Positions 45,987-55,546 of a DNA stretch of 64,000 nucleotides are shown here, one piece after another (position 1 is the first letter of the stretch; each line of letters opens with the position of its first letter). A program made the position numbers and the translations under genes. The notes under the pieces were generated by a model. It saw only the letters and a list, made by a program, of their open reading frames with translations. It was not told where the DNA came from and searched no databases. This DNA is from JALHNI01 sp044226365 (GTDB lineage: Bacteria; Acidobacteriota; Terriglobia; Bryobacterales; Bryobacteraceae): contig JBGAHE010000014.1 of the NCBI GenBank assembly GCA_044226365.1, positions 1 to 64,000 on the forward strand. Reading direction: 5' to 3'.

Positions 45987-47423
45987 ATGCCCCTCTCCCG
46001 CCGCCGCTTCGTGGCTGCCGGCGCCGCCGCGCCGTTTGATACTGCGCGCCCCAACATTCTCTTCCTCATGCCGGACCAGCATCGCTATCACGCCGTGCGC
46101 TGCCTCGGCAATCCGGACGTCCACACGCCCCACCTCGACCAGCTCGCCGCCGAAGGCATGATTCTGGATCACGTCTTCGCCAACACGCCCGTCTGCTGTC
46201 CCGCCCGCTCCGTCCTACTCACCGGCCAGTACTGCCACCGCAACGGCATGATCGCCAATGACCTTCGCCTCCGCGAAGGCTCCGTCAGCTTCGCTCAAAC
46301 CCTCAAGGACGCCGGCTACCGCACCGGCTTCGTCGGCAAGTGGCATCTCGATGGCGGCCCCCGCGAACCCGGCTTCGTCCCGCCCGGTCCGCGCCGCCAC
46401 GGCTACGAGTTCTGGGCCGCCCACCAATGTAGCCACCGCCACTTCGACAACCATTACTTCCGCGACACCAACCAACCCACCAAGCTCGGTAAGTTCGAAG
46501 CCGAAGGCTGGGCCGACTTAGGCCTCGAGTTTCTCGAGCAATCCCGTACCGACCAGCGCCCCTTCTACCTCACCATCCAATGGGGCCCGCCTCACGATCC
46601 GTACAAAGCCCCCGCCACTTACACCCAACGTTACGACCCCGCCAAGCTCACCATGCGCGTCAATTACTCCGCGCCCGCCAACCAACCCAAGCCCCAGGAC
46701 ATCGCCGAGTACTACGGCATGGTCACCGCCCTCGATGACCAAGTCGGCCGACTCATGGCCAAGCTCGATGAACTCGGCCTCCGCGAGAACACCATCGTCC
46801 TCTACTCGAGTGACCACGGCGACATGCTCGGCTCCCAAGGTGAGCGCCTCAAACGCAAGCCATGGGAGGAGTCCATCCGCGTCCCCGGCATCCTCCGCTG
46901 GCCCGGCCGCGTTAAACCCGGCACCCGCAGCGATGTCTTCTTCACCCACGTCGACTTCGCCCCCACCCTCCTTGGCCTCGCCGGCCTCAAGCCCCCGCCC
47001 GCCATGCAGGGCCGCGACCTCTCCGGCCCGCTCGCCTTGGGCAAAGGCCGCGGACCGGACTCGGCCTTCTTCCAGATCTTCGGACCCTATGCCGGCGATG
47101 GCACCGCCGCCGGTTGGCGCGGCGTCCGGACCGCCACCCACATGTACGCCCGCTACCAGGACCGGCCCTGGGTCCTCTACGACCTGCAGAAAGACCCCCA
47201 CCAACTCCACAACCTCGTCGGCGACCCCGCCTCCTCTGCTCTCCAAGCCAAGCTCGATCGCCGTCTCGCCCGCTGGATGCGCGACACCGGCGACTCCTGG
47301 ACCTACAACTGGACCCACCCCGTGGAAGACGCCGGGCGCCTCTACAAACACCGCACCTTCTACACCATCGCCGAGTACCTCGCCTGGGCTCGTCAGCACC
47401 CCGAACTCGATTCTCCCGGGTGA
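45987..47423 (+). CDS. Type I sulfatase
   Basis: A 478-residue arylsulfatase-superfamily enzyme that hydrolyses sulfate esters. The formylglycine motif CCPAR at 70-74 (Cys70 is the residue to be oxidised) is followed by SVLLTGQ. Other active-site motifs are NILFLMPDQHRY (Asp30), GKWHLDGG and SSDHGDMLG. The short N-terminus SRRRFVAAGAAA looks like a Tat signal, so it should act in the periplasm. A formylglycine-generating enzyme is not in the window. In this operon it may desulfate the imported glycan. Confidence 0.92.
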   Translation: MPLSRRRFVAAGAAAPFDTARPNILFLMPDQHRYHAVRCLGNPDVHTPHLDQLAAEGMILDHVFANTPVCCPARSVLLTGQYCHRNGMIANDLRLREGSVSFAQTLKDAGYRTGFVGKWHLDGGPREPGFVPPGPRRHGYEFWAAHQCSHRHFDNHYFRDTNQPTKLGKFEAEGWADLGLEFLEQSRTDQRPFYLTIQWGPPHDPYKAPATYTQRYDPAKLTMRVNYSAPANQPKPQDIAEYYGMVTALDDQVGRLMAKLDELGLRENTIVLYSSDHGDMLGSQGERLKRKPWEESIRVPGILRWPGRVKPGTRSDVFFTHVDFAPTLLGLAGLKPPPAMQGRDLSGPLALGKGRGPDSAFFQIFGPYAGDGTAAGWRGVRTATHMYARYQDRPWVLYDLQKDPHQLHNLVGDPASSALQAKLDRRLARWMRDTGDSWTYNWTHPVEDAGRLYKHRTFYTIAEYLAWARQHPELDSPG

Positions 47424-47436
47424 TAAAATCGGGGCG

Positions 47437-48264
47437 ATGCCCTCCCGTCGCTCGCTCCTCCAGTCTGCTTTGGCTACGCCCCTCGCGCTGGCGGCCGCCC
47501 CGGCCGACACTCCCCGCGGCGTCCCCGAATTGAAGCTGGGCATCGCCAGCTATTCCTTCCGCGAGTTCCAGCGCGGCGCCATGATTCGCGGTGTCAAGCA
47601 ACTCGGCGTCCGGTATCTCAGCGTCAAAGAGATGCACCTGCCCTTCAAGAGCACCTCCGAAGAGCGCGAGAAAGCCAGCCAGCAGTTCAAAGCGGCTGGC
47701 CTCGAAGTCACCAGCGGCGGCGTCATTTATCTCTTGAAGGAAGACGAAGCCGACATTCGCTTCCATTTCCAGTACGCCAAAGAAGCGGGCATGCCGATGA
47801 TCATCATCGGCCCTTCGCTCAAAACTCTGCCCATCATCGAGCGCTTCGTGAAGGAGTACAACATCAAGGCCGCCATTCACAATCACGGCCCCGAAGATAA
47901 ACATTTCCCCAGTTGCCGCGACGCTCTCCAAGCCATCAAGAACATGGATCCCCGCCTCGGCGTCTGCATCGACATCGGCCACGAAGTCCGCACCGGCCAC
48001 GACCTCGTCGAGTCCGTTGCCCTCTCCGGCTCCCGCCTCCTCGACTTCCACATCAAGGACCTCAAAGTCGCCACCGACCGCAACAGCCAATGCGCCGTCG
48101 GTGATGGCATCCTCCCCATCGCCGGCATGCTCCGTCAGATGAAGAAAATGAACTACCAGGGCAACGTCATGCTCGAATACGAGATCAACGCCGATGAGCC
48201 GCTGCCCGGCATGCACAAGTCGCTCGCCTTTCTTCGAGGAGTCCTCGCGGGATTGAACGCATGA
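47437..48264 (+). CDS. Sugar phosphate isomerase/epimerase-like TIM-barrel protein
   Basis: A 275-residue xylose-isomerase-like TIM barrel. I chose the ATG at 47437, which gives a Tat-like leader (SRRSLLQSALATPLALAAAP); longer in-frame sequence upstream is antisense-like shadow of the sulfatase gene. Characteristic metal-binding positions are in NHGPEDKHFP, CIDIGHEVRTG, FHIKDL and a final EYE. The export signal is unusual for a cytoplasmic isomerase fold but common in this subfamily of Acidobacteriota. It overlaps the PSD1 gene by an ATGA junction. Confidence 0.85.
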   Translation: MPSRRSLLQSALATPLALAAAPADTPRGVPELKLGIASYSFREFQRGAMIRGVKQLGVRYLSVKEMHLPFKSTSEEREKASQQFKAAGLEVTSGGVIYLLKEDEADIRFHFQYAKEAGMPMIIIGPSLKTLPIIERFVKEYNIKAAIHNHGPEDKHFPSCRDALQAIKNMDPRLGVCIDIGHEVRTGHDLVESVALSGSRLLDFHIKDLKVATDRNSQCAVGDGILPIAGMLRQMKKMNYQGNVMLEYEINADEPLPGMHKSLAFLRGVLAGLNA

Positions 48265-50492
48265 TTGCTGCTCTGCTCCTGCTGACTTCCGTTGCTCAGG
48301 ACGACGTCGCCGCCGCTGCCGCCCGCGTCATTCAGAAGAATTGCACCGGCTGCCACGGCCAGTCCGCCATGTCCGGCCTCGACCTTCGCAGCCGTGACGC
48401 CGCGATGAAAGGCGGTCGCCGTGGTGCGGCGCTCGTACCCGGTCAAAGCACTCAAAGCCTTCTCTATGGCGTCATCTCCGGCGCGCAGAAGCCGCTCATG
48501 CCGCCCTCCGGCAACCTCAGTGCCGAGGACGTCACCGCCGTCAAACGCTGGATCGATGCCGGCGCCCCGGATCTCGCGCTCGCCAAACAACCGGCCCCCA
48601 AGTACTGGGCCTTCGTTCCGCCTGTCCATAAGAACTACGGTGGCAACGCCATTGATGTCTTCTTCACCTCGAAGAAGCCTGCCGACAAACGCACCCTCGT
48701 GCGTCGCGCCTATCTCGACTTACTCGGCCTGCCTCCCACCCCTGATCAAGTCGAACGCTTCGTCAACGACACCCGCGCCGACGCCTGGCCCAAGCTCATC
48801 GACGAGTTACTCGCCTCGCCTCACTACGGCGAACGCTGGGCTCGCCACTGGCTGGACTTAGTCCGGTACGCGGATTCCGCCGGCTACGAGTTTGACCGCG
48901 ACCGTCCCACCGCCTGGCGCTTCCGCGACTACGTCGTCAGATCCTTGAACGACGACAAGCCGTACACCCAATTCATTCGTGAACAACTCGCCGGCGACGA
49001 GTTCCCTCAGCCCACCGCCGACCAGTTGATCGCCACCGGCTATTTGCGCCACGGCGTCGAAGCCAATATCCGCACGGAACAAACTCGCCTGGATGAGCTC
49101 GACGATCTCATCTCCACCACCAGCGGCGCCTTCCTCGGTCTCACTGTCGGCTGTGCCCGCTGCCACGACCATAAATTCGACCCCATCCCGCAGAAGGACT
49201 ACCTGCAACTGCAGGCCGTCTTCTACAACACCGAATACGCCAACCACCCGCTCGCCGACGCGGAGACCATTGCGAAGAACGTTGCCGAAAACAAGCGGCT
49301 CGACGAAATCCAGAAGCCGCTCAAGCAAGCTGTCCTCGACTTTCTTAAGCCCACGCGCGACCGCCTTACGGAAGAGAAACGACGCAATCTTCCGGAGTAC
49401 ATGCAACTCGCCCTGCGCACGCCGCCCGAGCAACGTACCGAGGGCCAGGTCCTCAGTGCCAAGCAGGTCGAAGTCACCTTGAAGATCTCCGACGAGGACG
49501 TCCTCAAGCAGCTCTCGCCCGCCGAAAAAGCGAAGCACAAAGAGTTGGTCGCGGCCGTCGAAGCCATTGATAAGCAGCGACCGCCGGATTACGCCGCGGC
49601 CCTCGGCATCAAGAACGGCAAAAAGTATTCGCCGAATTATCAGCCCGGCGTCATCGGCGCCGCCGCGCTCCAGCCGGTCGCTTTCGAGAAAACGAATCTC
49701 CGCTCCACGCTCGCCGCTTGGATCGCCTCTCCGGAGAACCCGCTCACCGCGCGCGTCTTCGTCAATCGCATCTTCCTCCAGCACTTCGGCGAAGCCTTCG
49801 TCGACACGCCGAGTAACTTCGGCAAGAGTGGCAGCGGCGTCAGAAAACAGGAGTTACTCGATTGGCTTGCCACTGAGTTCATGCAAAACGGCTGGAGCCT
49901 CAAGAACCTTCACCGCACCATCATGACTTCGCGCTACTACCAGAGCGAGTTGCGCCCCCGTCGCCTCGAAGCCGAAATCGTCCGCGACTCAATCCTCGCC
50001 ACCGCCGGCACGCTCGATCCTACGCTGGGCGGCCCCGGCATGTACCCCTACATTGATCCCGCCCTCTGGCAAGGTAGCTCCGGTCGTAAGTGGCCCGGCA
50101 AGTCCGATAGCGATCCTTCCACTTGGCGCCGCGGCATCTACGTCTTCACCAAGCGCACCATCCCGGTGCCCATGCTCGACGTCTACGACAAGCCCGACAC
50201 CGTCGCCTCCTGCTCTCGCCGCAATCGCTCCACCACCTCCATCCAGGCCCTCATCATGATGAATGGCTCATTCATGGACGTCCAGTCCCGTAAGTTCGCC
50301 GAACGGCTCGAACGCGAAGCCGGTTCGGACCCGGCCGCACAAGTCAGGCGCGCCTTTCAACTCGCGCTCGGTCGCAACCCTTCGCCCAAGGAAGCCGACA
50401 CCGCTCTCAGCTTCATGCGCAACAACCCCACCGGCTTGGTGGATTTCTGCCAAACCGTCTTCAATCTGAACGAATTCGCTTACATCCCCTAA
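48261..50492 (+). CDS. PSD1 protein with two c-type heme motifs (DUF1549/DUF1553)
   Basis: A 743-residue exported protein of the Planctomycete cytochrome C/PSD1 family. The order is: short signal peptide, cytochrome-c-like domain with CTGCH at residues 28-32, DUF1549 (PSCyt2) with RRAYLDLLGLPPTPDQ and a second heme motif CARCH at 298-302 followed by DHKFDPI, then DUF1553 (PSD1) with ENPLTARVFVNRIFLQHFG. Such proteins are nearly always paired with a DUF1501 gene, as here. Function is not established; electron transfer linked to the sugar oxidation genes upstream is inference. Confidence 0.9.
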   Translation: MIAALLLLTSVAQDDVAAAAARVIQKNCTGCHGQSAMSGLDLRSRDAAMKGGRRGAALVPGQSTQSLLYGVISGAQKPLMPPSGNLSAEDVTAVKRWIDAGAPDLALAKQPAPKYWAFVPPVHKNYGGNAIDVFFTSKKPADKRTLVRRAYLDLLGLPPTPDQVERFVNDTRADAWPKLIDELLASPHYGERWARHWLDLVRYADSAGYEFDRDRPTAWRFRDYVVRSLNDDKPYTQFIREQLAGDEFPQPTADQLIATGYLRHGVEANIRTEQTRLDELDDLISTTSGAFLGLTVGCARCHDHKFDPIPQKDYLQLQAVFYNTEYANHPLADAETIAKNVAENKRLDEIQKPLKQAVLDFLKPTRDRLTEEKRRNLPEYMQLALRTPPEQRTEGQVLSAKQVEVTLKISDEDVLKQLSPAEKAKHKELVAAVEAIDKQRPPDYAAALGIKNGKKYSPNYQPGVIGAAALQPVAFEKTNLRSTLAAWIASPENPLTARVFVNRIFLQHFGEAFVDTPSNFGKSGSGVRKQELLDWLATEFMQNGWSLKNLHRTIMTSRYYQSELRPRRLEAEIVRDSILATAGTLDPTLGGPGMYPYIDPALWQGSSGRKWPGKSDSDPSTWRRGIYVFTKRTIPVPMLDVYDKPDTVASCSRRNRSTTSIQALIMMNGSFMDVQSRKFAERLEREAGSDPAAQVRRAFQLALGRNPSPKEADTALSFMRNNPTGLVDFCQTVFNLNEFAYIP

Positions 50493-50495
50493 CCT

Positions 50496-51884
50496 ATGGC
50501 ACGTTACTGGTCTCGTCGGGAACTCTTTCAACGCTGCGGCGGCGGCATCGGTTCGCTGGCGCTGGCCAACTTACTCCAGGCGGAGAATAACCCGCTCGCG
50601 CTCCGTCAGCCGCACTTCCCCGCCAAGATCAAAAGCATCATCTCGATCTTTTGCTATGGCGGCGTCAGCCACATCGACACCTTTGACCCCAAGCCCCTGC
50701 TCCAGCAGCGTCAAGGCGAAGCGCTCCCCGATAAAGACCTCAAGCCTTCGCAAGGCACTCCCGGCGCCATCATGGGCTCGCCGTGGACCTTCAAAAAGTA
50801 CGGGCAAAGCGGCATGGACGTCTCCACGCTCTTCCCCCACGTCGCCCAGCACGTCGATAGCCTCGCCTTCATCCGTTCGATGTACACCACCTCGAACGAT
50901 CACGCCCCCGCCCTGTTCCAGATGAACACCGGCTCCATCTTACTCGGCCACCCCTCCATGGGCTCCTGGCTCACTTACGGCTTAGGCACCGAAAATCAGA
51001 ACCTGCCCGCCTTCATCGTCTTCACGGACCATCGCGGTGGCCCCATCGGCGGCGCCCCCAATTGGAACAACGGCTACATGCCCGCCGCTTACCAGGGCAC
51101 CCAGTTCCGCTCCACCGGCGACCCCATCGTCGACCTCAAGCCCCGCGGCGACACTTCGCGCGAGCGTCAGCGCCGCTGGCTCGACTTACTCGGCAAACTC
51201 AATCAGGAACACCTCTCGCACTATCCCGAAGAGAACGAGCTTTCCGCCCGTATCAACACTTACGAACTCGCCTATCGCATGCAGGTCAGCGCCCCCGAAG
51301 CTGTCGACCTAGGCAGTGAGTCGGCGGCCACCCGTAAACTCTACGGCGTCGACGGACATCCCACGCAATACTTCGGTCGCCAGTGCCTCATGGCCCGCCG
51401 CCTGGTCGAACGCGGCGTTCGCTTCGTCCAACTCTATTCCGGTGGCGGCAACTTCCAGGAAAGCTGGGACGCGCACTGGGACATCAAGGCCAATCACGAA
51501 ATGCACTGCGGCGAGACCGACCTCCCCATCGCCGGCCTGATCACCGACCTCAAATCGCGCGGCCTCTGGGACTCCACCCTCGTCATCTGGCACGGTGAGT
51601 TCGGCCGCCTGCCAATCTCCCAGCGCCTCGACGGGCGCGACCACAACCCCTACGGTTTCACCCTTTGGCTCGGCGGTGGTGGCATCAAAGGTGGCACCAC
51701 CGTCGGCGCCACCGATGAGTTCGGCCTCCGTGCCGTGGAGAATCGCAAGTCCATCAACGACCTGCACGCCACCATCCTCCACCTCTCCGGACTGGATCAC
51801 ACCAAGCTCACTTACTACTACAACGGCCGCAACATGCGACTCACCGACGTTTCCGGCGAAGTCATCCGGGAGATTCTCGCTTAG
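50496..51884 (+). CDS. DUF1501 protein with Tat signal
   Basis: A 462-residue protein of the DUF1501 family, related in fold to alkaline phosphatases and sulfatases. The N-terminus (WSRRELFQRCGGGIGSLALANLL) is a twin-arginine signal. Typical family segments are SIFCYGGVSHIDTFDPKP, NDHAPALFQMNTGS, PSMGSWLTYGLG and WHGEFGRLP. It starts three bases after the PSD1 stop and is the last gene of the locus. Its stop shares four bases with the stop of the convergent hrpB. The substrate of the family is unknown. Confidence 0.92.
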   Translation: MARYWSRRELFQRCGGGIGSLALANLLQAENNPLALRQPHFPAKIKSIISIFCYGGVSHIDTFDPKPLLQQRQGEALPDKDLKPSQGTPGAIMGSPWTFKKYGQSGMDVSTLFPHVAQHVDSLAFIRSMYTTSNDHAPALFQMNTGSILLGHPSMGSWLTYGLGTENQNLPAFIVFTDHRGGPIGGAPNWNNGYMPAAYQGTQFRSTGDPIVDLKPRGDTSRERQRRWLDLLGKLNQEHLSHYPEENELSARINTYELAYRMQVSAPEAVDLGSESAATRKLYGVDGHPTQYFGRQCLMARRLVERGVRFVQLYSGGGNFQESWDAHWDIKANHEMHCGETDLPIAGLITDLKSRGLWDSTLVIWHGEFGRLPISQRLDGRDHNPYGFTLWLGGGGIKGGTTVGATDEFGLRAVENRKSINDLHATILHLSGLDHTKLTYYYNGRNMRLTDVSGEVIREILA

Positions 51885-54172
51885 CGCTTGCCCACTTGCA
51901 CGGCTTCACTGCCCAGCGGATCCTCCGGCCACGAGTGCCGCGGATACCGCCGCGATAACTCGCGCCGGATCTCCGGATAATGCCGCACCCAAAAGCCCGC
52001 TAAGTCCTGCGTCACCTGTACGGGCCGCTGATTCGGCGCGAGTAAGTGCACCACTAAGTTCGTTTGCCCCACCCGCGGCGTCTCGCGCAATCCGAAGAAG
52101 TCCTGCAGGCGCGATGCCACCCACGGCGTCTGCCCGGCCACATAGCGGATCTTCGCCTGCCGCCCGGTCGGCAGCGTCACCCGCGTGGGCGCCGCCCGCT
52201 CCAGTCGACTAGCATCCGGCACCATCGCCCGCACCAGACCGCCCTCGCGCGTCATCGCTTCCAACTCCCCAAAGCTCACTAACCCTTGCGCCAACTCCGC
52301 AATCGCCTCTTCCACCGGTCGCGCTTCCATCCCCGCAAACGCCAACCGCGCCTGTAACTCCGCTAAGTCATCCGGATCGATAAAGCGATGTAACTGCTCC
52401 TTCGCCTTCGCCGCGAGCAACTTCGCCGCCGCTTCCCCATCCGCCGGCCGCCCGCGCGTCTCATCGATCACCAACGGCCCATAACGCAGCTGCGTCACCG
52501 CCTCGATGCGCCCTGCGTCACGCTGCCACAACAACTCACTGCGCTCTTCGATCTCCGGCAGGTCCAGCAACCAATCAGGTTCCAGGTGCACCCACTCCCG
52601 CACGATCGGCAACCCCTGCTCCCGCCGCTCTTCGATATCGACGCACACCATCCACTTCGGAATCTGCTTCCCTCGCGCCACGCGCGCAGACCCGCCCCCC
52701 ACCAGCTTCACTTCCTCATCCCGATGATGCTTGGCCACCCGATCCGGAAACGCCGCTAAGATGGCCTTATCCAGTCCATCCTCATCGCGCGGCCCGTTTT
52801 TCGCCGTCAGCGACCGCTCGATCTGCCGGCTCACCTGCCGCGCCAAACCCGACATCTCGCCGCTCTCGCCCACCGAGAGTTGCGCCGCCCGCTCACAAGC
52901 TTCCCGCCGTACTCCGCGCGCCGCTCCCTCCAGCACCATCCGCGCCAACCGCGGATGCAACGGCAGCGCCGACATCTCCTTCGCCCGCTTACCCGTCGCC
53001 CCCAGCCGATGCAGCAACGCCCTTGCGGCCGTCACTGCCGCCGCCGGCGGAGCATCCAGCCACGGTAAGGCCGCCGGCTCTTCGATTCCCATTGCCACTA
53101 AGTCCAGCACTAACTGACTAAGTTCCCGTCGCAGTAACTCCGGCGCGTCCTGACCCGGCCGCCGATGGAAGTCATCCGGCGGATACAGCCGCACCACCAC
53201 CCCCGGACCCGTCCTCGCCGCCCGTCCCGCGCGTTGCACCGCCGACGCCTGGCTCACCCGTTTCACCGTCAGCGACGGCAACCCCGTCCACGGCGAATCC
53301 TCCGCCACGCGCGCCAGCCCCGAGTCCACCACCACCCGGACGCCCTCGATCGTCACCGAGCTCTCAGCGATATTGGTCGAAAAGATCACCCTCGGCTTCG
53401 GCCCCGGCGTCACCGCCCGGTCCTGTTCCTCCGGGCTCAAATCGCCAAACAAGGGCAACGCCACCATGCCCCGCCCCTCGAGCCACGCCCCGCACGTCTC
53501 CATGCTCCGCCGAATTTCGCGCGCCCCCGGCAGAAACACCAGCACATCGCCTGGCAGACCTTCACCCACTAACTTCTGTAACGCCGCGAAGACCTGCTGC
53601 TCAAGCGGCGCATTCGACAGCGGCGAGTATCGTAAGTCCGTCTCGAATAACTTGCCTGGCGAACGCACAATCGGGCAGCCACCCAGATGCTCCGCGATCG
53701 CCCCCGCGTCCAGTGTCGCCGACATCACCAACAGCTTTAGATCCGGCCGCACGGTGCGCTGCAGCCGCAACAGCAGAGCCAGCGCCAGATCCCCGTCCAG
53801 ATGCCGCTCATGAAACTCATCGAGCACCACCGCGCTCACGCTGCGCAGCGCCGGGTCCGACAGCAACCGGCGAGTCAGGATGCCTTCCGTGACAAAGCGC
53901 AAGCGCGTCCGCTCGCTCGCCGTCTCGTCGAAACGAACCTGATACCCCACCGTTTCGCCGATCCGTTCGCCCAACTCCTGCGCCACGCGCCGCGCCGCCA
54001 ACCGCGCCGCTAAACGCCGGGGCTCGAGCACGAGCACCTCGCCGAACTCGAGCAACGCCGGAGGCACGCGCGTTGTCTTGCCCGCTCCCGGCGGTGCCTC
54101 CAGCACCAATGAATTGTGCGCCCTCATCAGGCGCACAATTTCAGGAACTACTTCATCAACCGGAAGCCGCAC
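51881..54172 (-). CDS. hrpB: ATP-dependent helicase HrpB
   Basis: A 763-residue DEAH/RHA-type helicase of the HrpB group. Motif I is PPGAGKTT at 27-34, motif II DEFH at 118-121, motif III LVMSATLDA, and the C-terminal RecA domain contains FSTNIAESSVTIEGVRVVVDSG and QRAGRAART. The C-terminal HrpB-specific region ends VQVTQDLAGFWVRHYPEIRRELSRRYPRHSWPEDP. Length is slightly below the usual 800. The GTG start overlaps the argG stop by one base (TAGTG), so it is co-transcribed with argG. Its cellular role is poorly known. Confidence 0.94.
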   Translation of the reverse strand: MRLPVDEVVPEIVRLMRAHNSLVLEAPPGAGKTTRVPPALLEFGEVLVLEPRRLAARLAARRVAQELGERIGETVGYQVRFDETASERTRLRFVTEGILTRRLLSDPALRSVSAVVLDEFHERHLDGDLALALLLRLQRTVRPDLKLLVMSATLDAGAIAEHLGGCPIVRSPGKLFETDLRYSPLSNAPLEQQVFAALQKLVGEGLPGDVLVFLPGAREIRRSMETCGAWLEGRGMVALPLFGDLSPEEQDRAVTPGPKPRVIFSTNIAESSVTIEGVRVVVDSGLARVAEDSPWTGLPSLTVKRVSQASAVQRAGRAARTGPGVVVRLYPPDDFHRRPGQDAPELLRRELSQLVLDLVAMGIEEPAALPWLDAPPAAAVTAARALLHRLGATGKRAKEMSALPLHPRLARMVLEGAARGVRREACERAAQLSVGESGEMSGLARQVSRQIERSLTAKNGPRDEDGLDKAILAAFPDRVAKHHRDEEVKLVGGGSARVARGKQIPKWMVCVDIEERREQGLPIVREWVHLEPDWLLDLPEIEERSELLWQRDAGRIEAVTQLRYGPLVIDETRGRPADGEAAAKLLAAKAKEQLHRFIDPDDLAELQARLAFAGMEARPVEEAIAELAQGLVSFGELEAMTREGGLVRAMVPDASRLERAAPTRVTLPTGRQAKIRYVAGQTPWVASRLQDFFGLRETPRVGQTNLVVHLLAPNQRPVQVTQDLAGFWVRHYPEIRRELSRRYPRHSWPEDPLGSEAVQVGKR

Positions 54173-55497
54173 TAATCCTCGAGCAGTTTCATGTCCTTCA
54201 AAGCAGTCGGCGGCAGTAAGCCGGCTTTCGAATAGACAAATAACTTACTCCGCGAATCAGCGATATCCAGATTCCGCATCGTCAACTGACCAATGCGATC
54301 CAGCGGCCCGAACGCGCCTTCGCCCTTCTCCATCGTCAGCCGCTCCGGATGATACGTCAGGTTCGGACTCGTCGTGTCCAGCAACGAGTAATCATTGCCG
54401 CGCCGCAACTCGACCGTTACTTCGCCCGTAATCGCCTTCGCCACCCAACGCTGCAACGTCTCGCGCAGCATCAGCGCCTGCGGATCGAACCAGCGGCCCT
54501 CATACAGCAAGCGGCCCAGCCGCCGGCCCATATCCCGATACTGCTCGATCGTGCCCTCGTTGTGAATACCCGTCACCAGCCGCTCATAGCCGATGTAGAG
54601 CAGCGCCATCGCCGGCCCTTCGTAAATCCCGCGGCTCTTCGCCTCGATGATGCGATTCTCGATCTGGTCGGACATGCCCAGCCCATGCCGCCCGCCGATG
54701 CGGTTCGCCTCCATCACCAGTTCCACCGGGTCCGCATAGTTCGTCCCGTTGATCGCCACCGGCAACCCTCGGTCAAACGTCAGCGTCACCGTCTCGGGCT
54801 CAATCTCCACGTCCTTCTTCCAGAACGCCACGCCCATGATCGGTTCCACGATCTTGATGCCCGTGTTCAGTTGCTCCAGGTCCTTCGCTTCGTGCGTCGC
54901 GCCCCAGATGTTCGAATCGGTCGAGTAGGCCTTCTCCTTCGGCATGCGGAAAGGCAGATCGGCGCCTTCCAGCAACTCGGACATCTCCTTGCGCCCGCCC
55001 AGTTCCTTGATGAACTGCTCATCGAGCCACGGCTTATAGATCTTCAGATCCGGGTTCACCATCAACCCGTAGCGATAGAACCGCTCGATGTCGTTGCCCT
55101 TGTACGTGCTGCCGTCGCCCCAGATGTCCACGCCGTCTTCGCGCATCGCCGCCACCAGCTTCGTGCCGGTCACCGCGCGCCCCAGCGGCGTCGTGTTGAA
55201 GTAAGGCACCCCCGCCGTCGTGATGTGGAACGCGCCGCACTGCAGCGCATTCAGCCCTTCGCGTACCAGTTCCTCCCGGCAATCGATCAGGCGCGCCTTC
55301 TCCGACCCGTACATCAACGCCCGCTTCGGAATGTCGTCATAATCCGGCTCGTCCGGCTGCCCCAGGTGCGCCGTGTAGCAGTACGGAATCGCGCCCTTCT
55401 GCCGCATCCAATAAATGGCCGCGCTCGTATCGAGCCCGCCGGAAAAAGCAATGCCGACCCGCTGGCCGACCGGAAGTGAGGTGAGGATGTTGCCCAT
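54172..55497 (-). CDS. argG: Argininosuccinate synthase
   Basis: ArgG joins citrulline and aspartate with ATP in arginine synthesis. The 441-residue protein is of the longer E. coli-like type. The start is the ATG at 55497 (MGNILTSLPVGQRVGIAFSG); an in-frame extension upstream does not resemble the family. The PP-loop SGGLDTS is at 19-25, and GDGSTYKGNDIERFYRYG and GGRHGLGMSDQIENRIIEAK are nearly identical to E. coli ArgG. It precedes hrpB in one transcript. A 5-2-5 inverted repeat lies four bases upstream of the start. Confidence 0.97.
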   Translation of the reverse strand: MGNILTSLPVGQRVGIAFSGGLDTSAAIYWMRQKGAIPYCYTAHLGQPDEPDYDDIPKRALMYGSEKARLIDCREELVREGLNALQCGAFHITTAGVPYFNTTPLGRAVTGTKLVAAMREDGVDIWGDGSTYKGNDIERFYRYGLMVNPDLKIYKPWLDEQFIKELGGRKEMSELLEGADLPFRMPKEKAYSTDSNIWGATHEAKDLEQLNTGIKIVEPIMGVAFWKKDVEIEPETVTLTFDRGLPVAINGTNYADPVELVMEANRIGGRHGLGMSDQIENRIIEAKSRGIYEGPAMALLYIGYERLVTGIHNEGTIEQYRDMGRRLGRLLYEGRWFDPQALMLRETLQRWVAKAITGEVTVELRRGNDYSLLDTTSPNLTYHPERLTMEKGEGAFGPLDRIGQLTMRNLDIADSRSKLFVYSKAGLLPPTALKDMKLLED

Positions 55498-55546
55498 TTG
55501 CTGAATCTTCAGTTTAGCGTTTGCGCGTGTTAATGTTGATCCGTCG

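Noticed and set aside
46735..47436. N-terminal extension of the TIM-barrel isomerase frame
   Set aside because: It is a Ser/Pro/Ala-rich shadow of the sulfatase gene; the Tat-like leader at 47437 marks the true start.
55501..55512. CTGAA-TC-TTCAG inverted repeat upstream of argG as an ArgR box
   Set aside because: The arms resemble ARG-box halves but the site lies four bases from the start codon and only one copy is seen; evidence is too weak.
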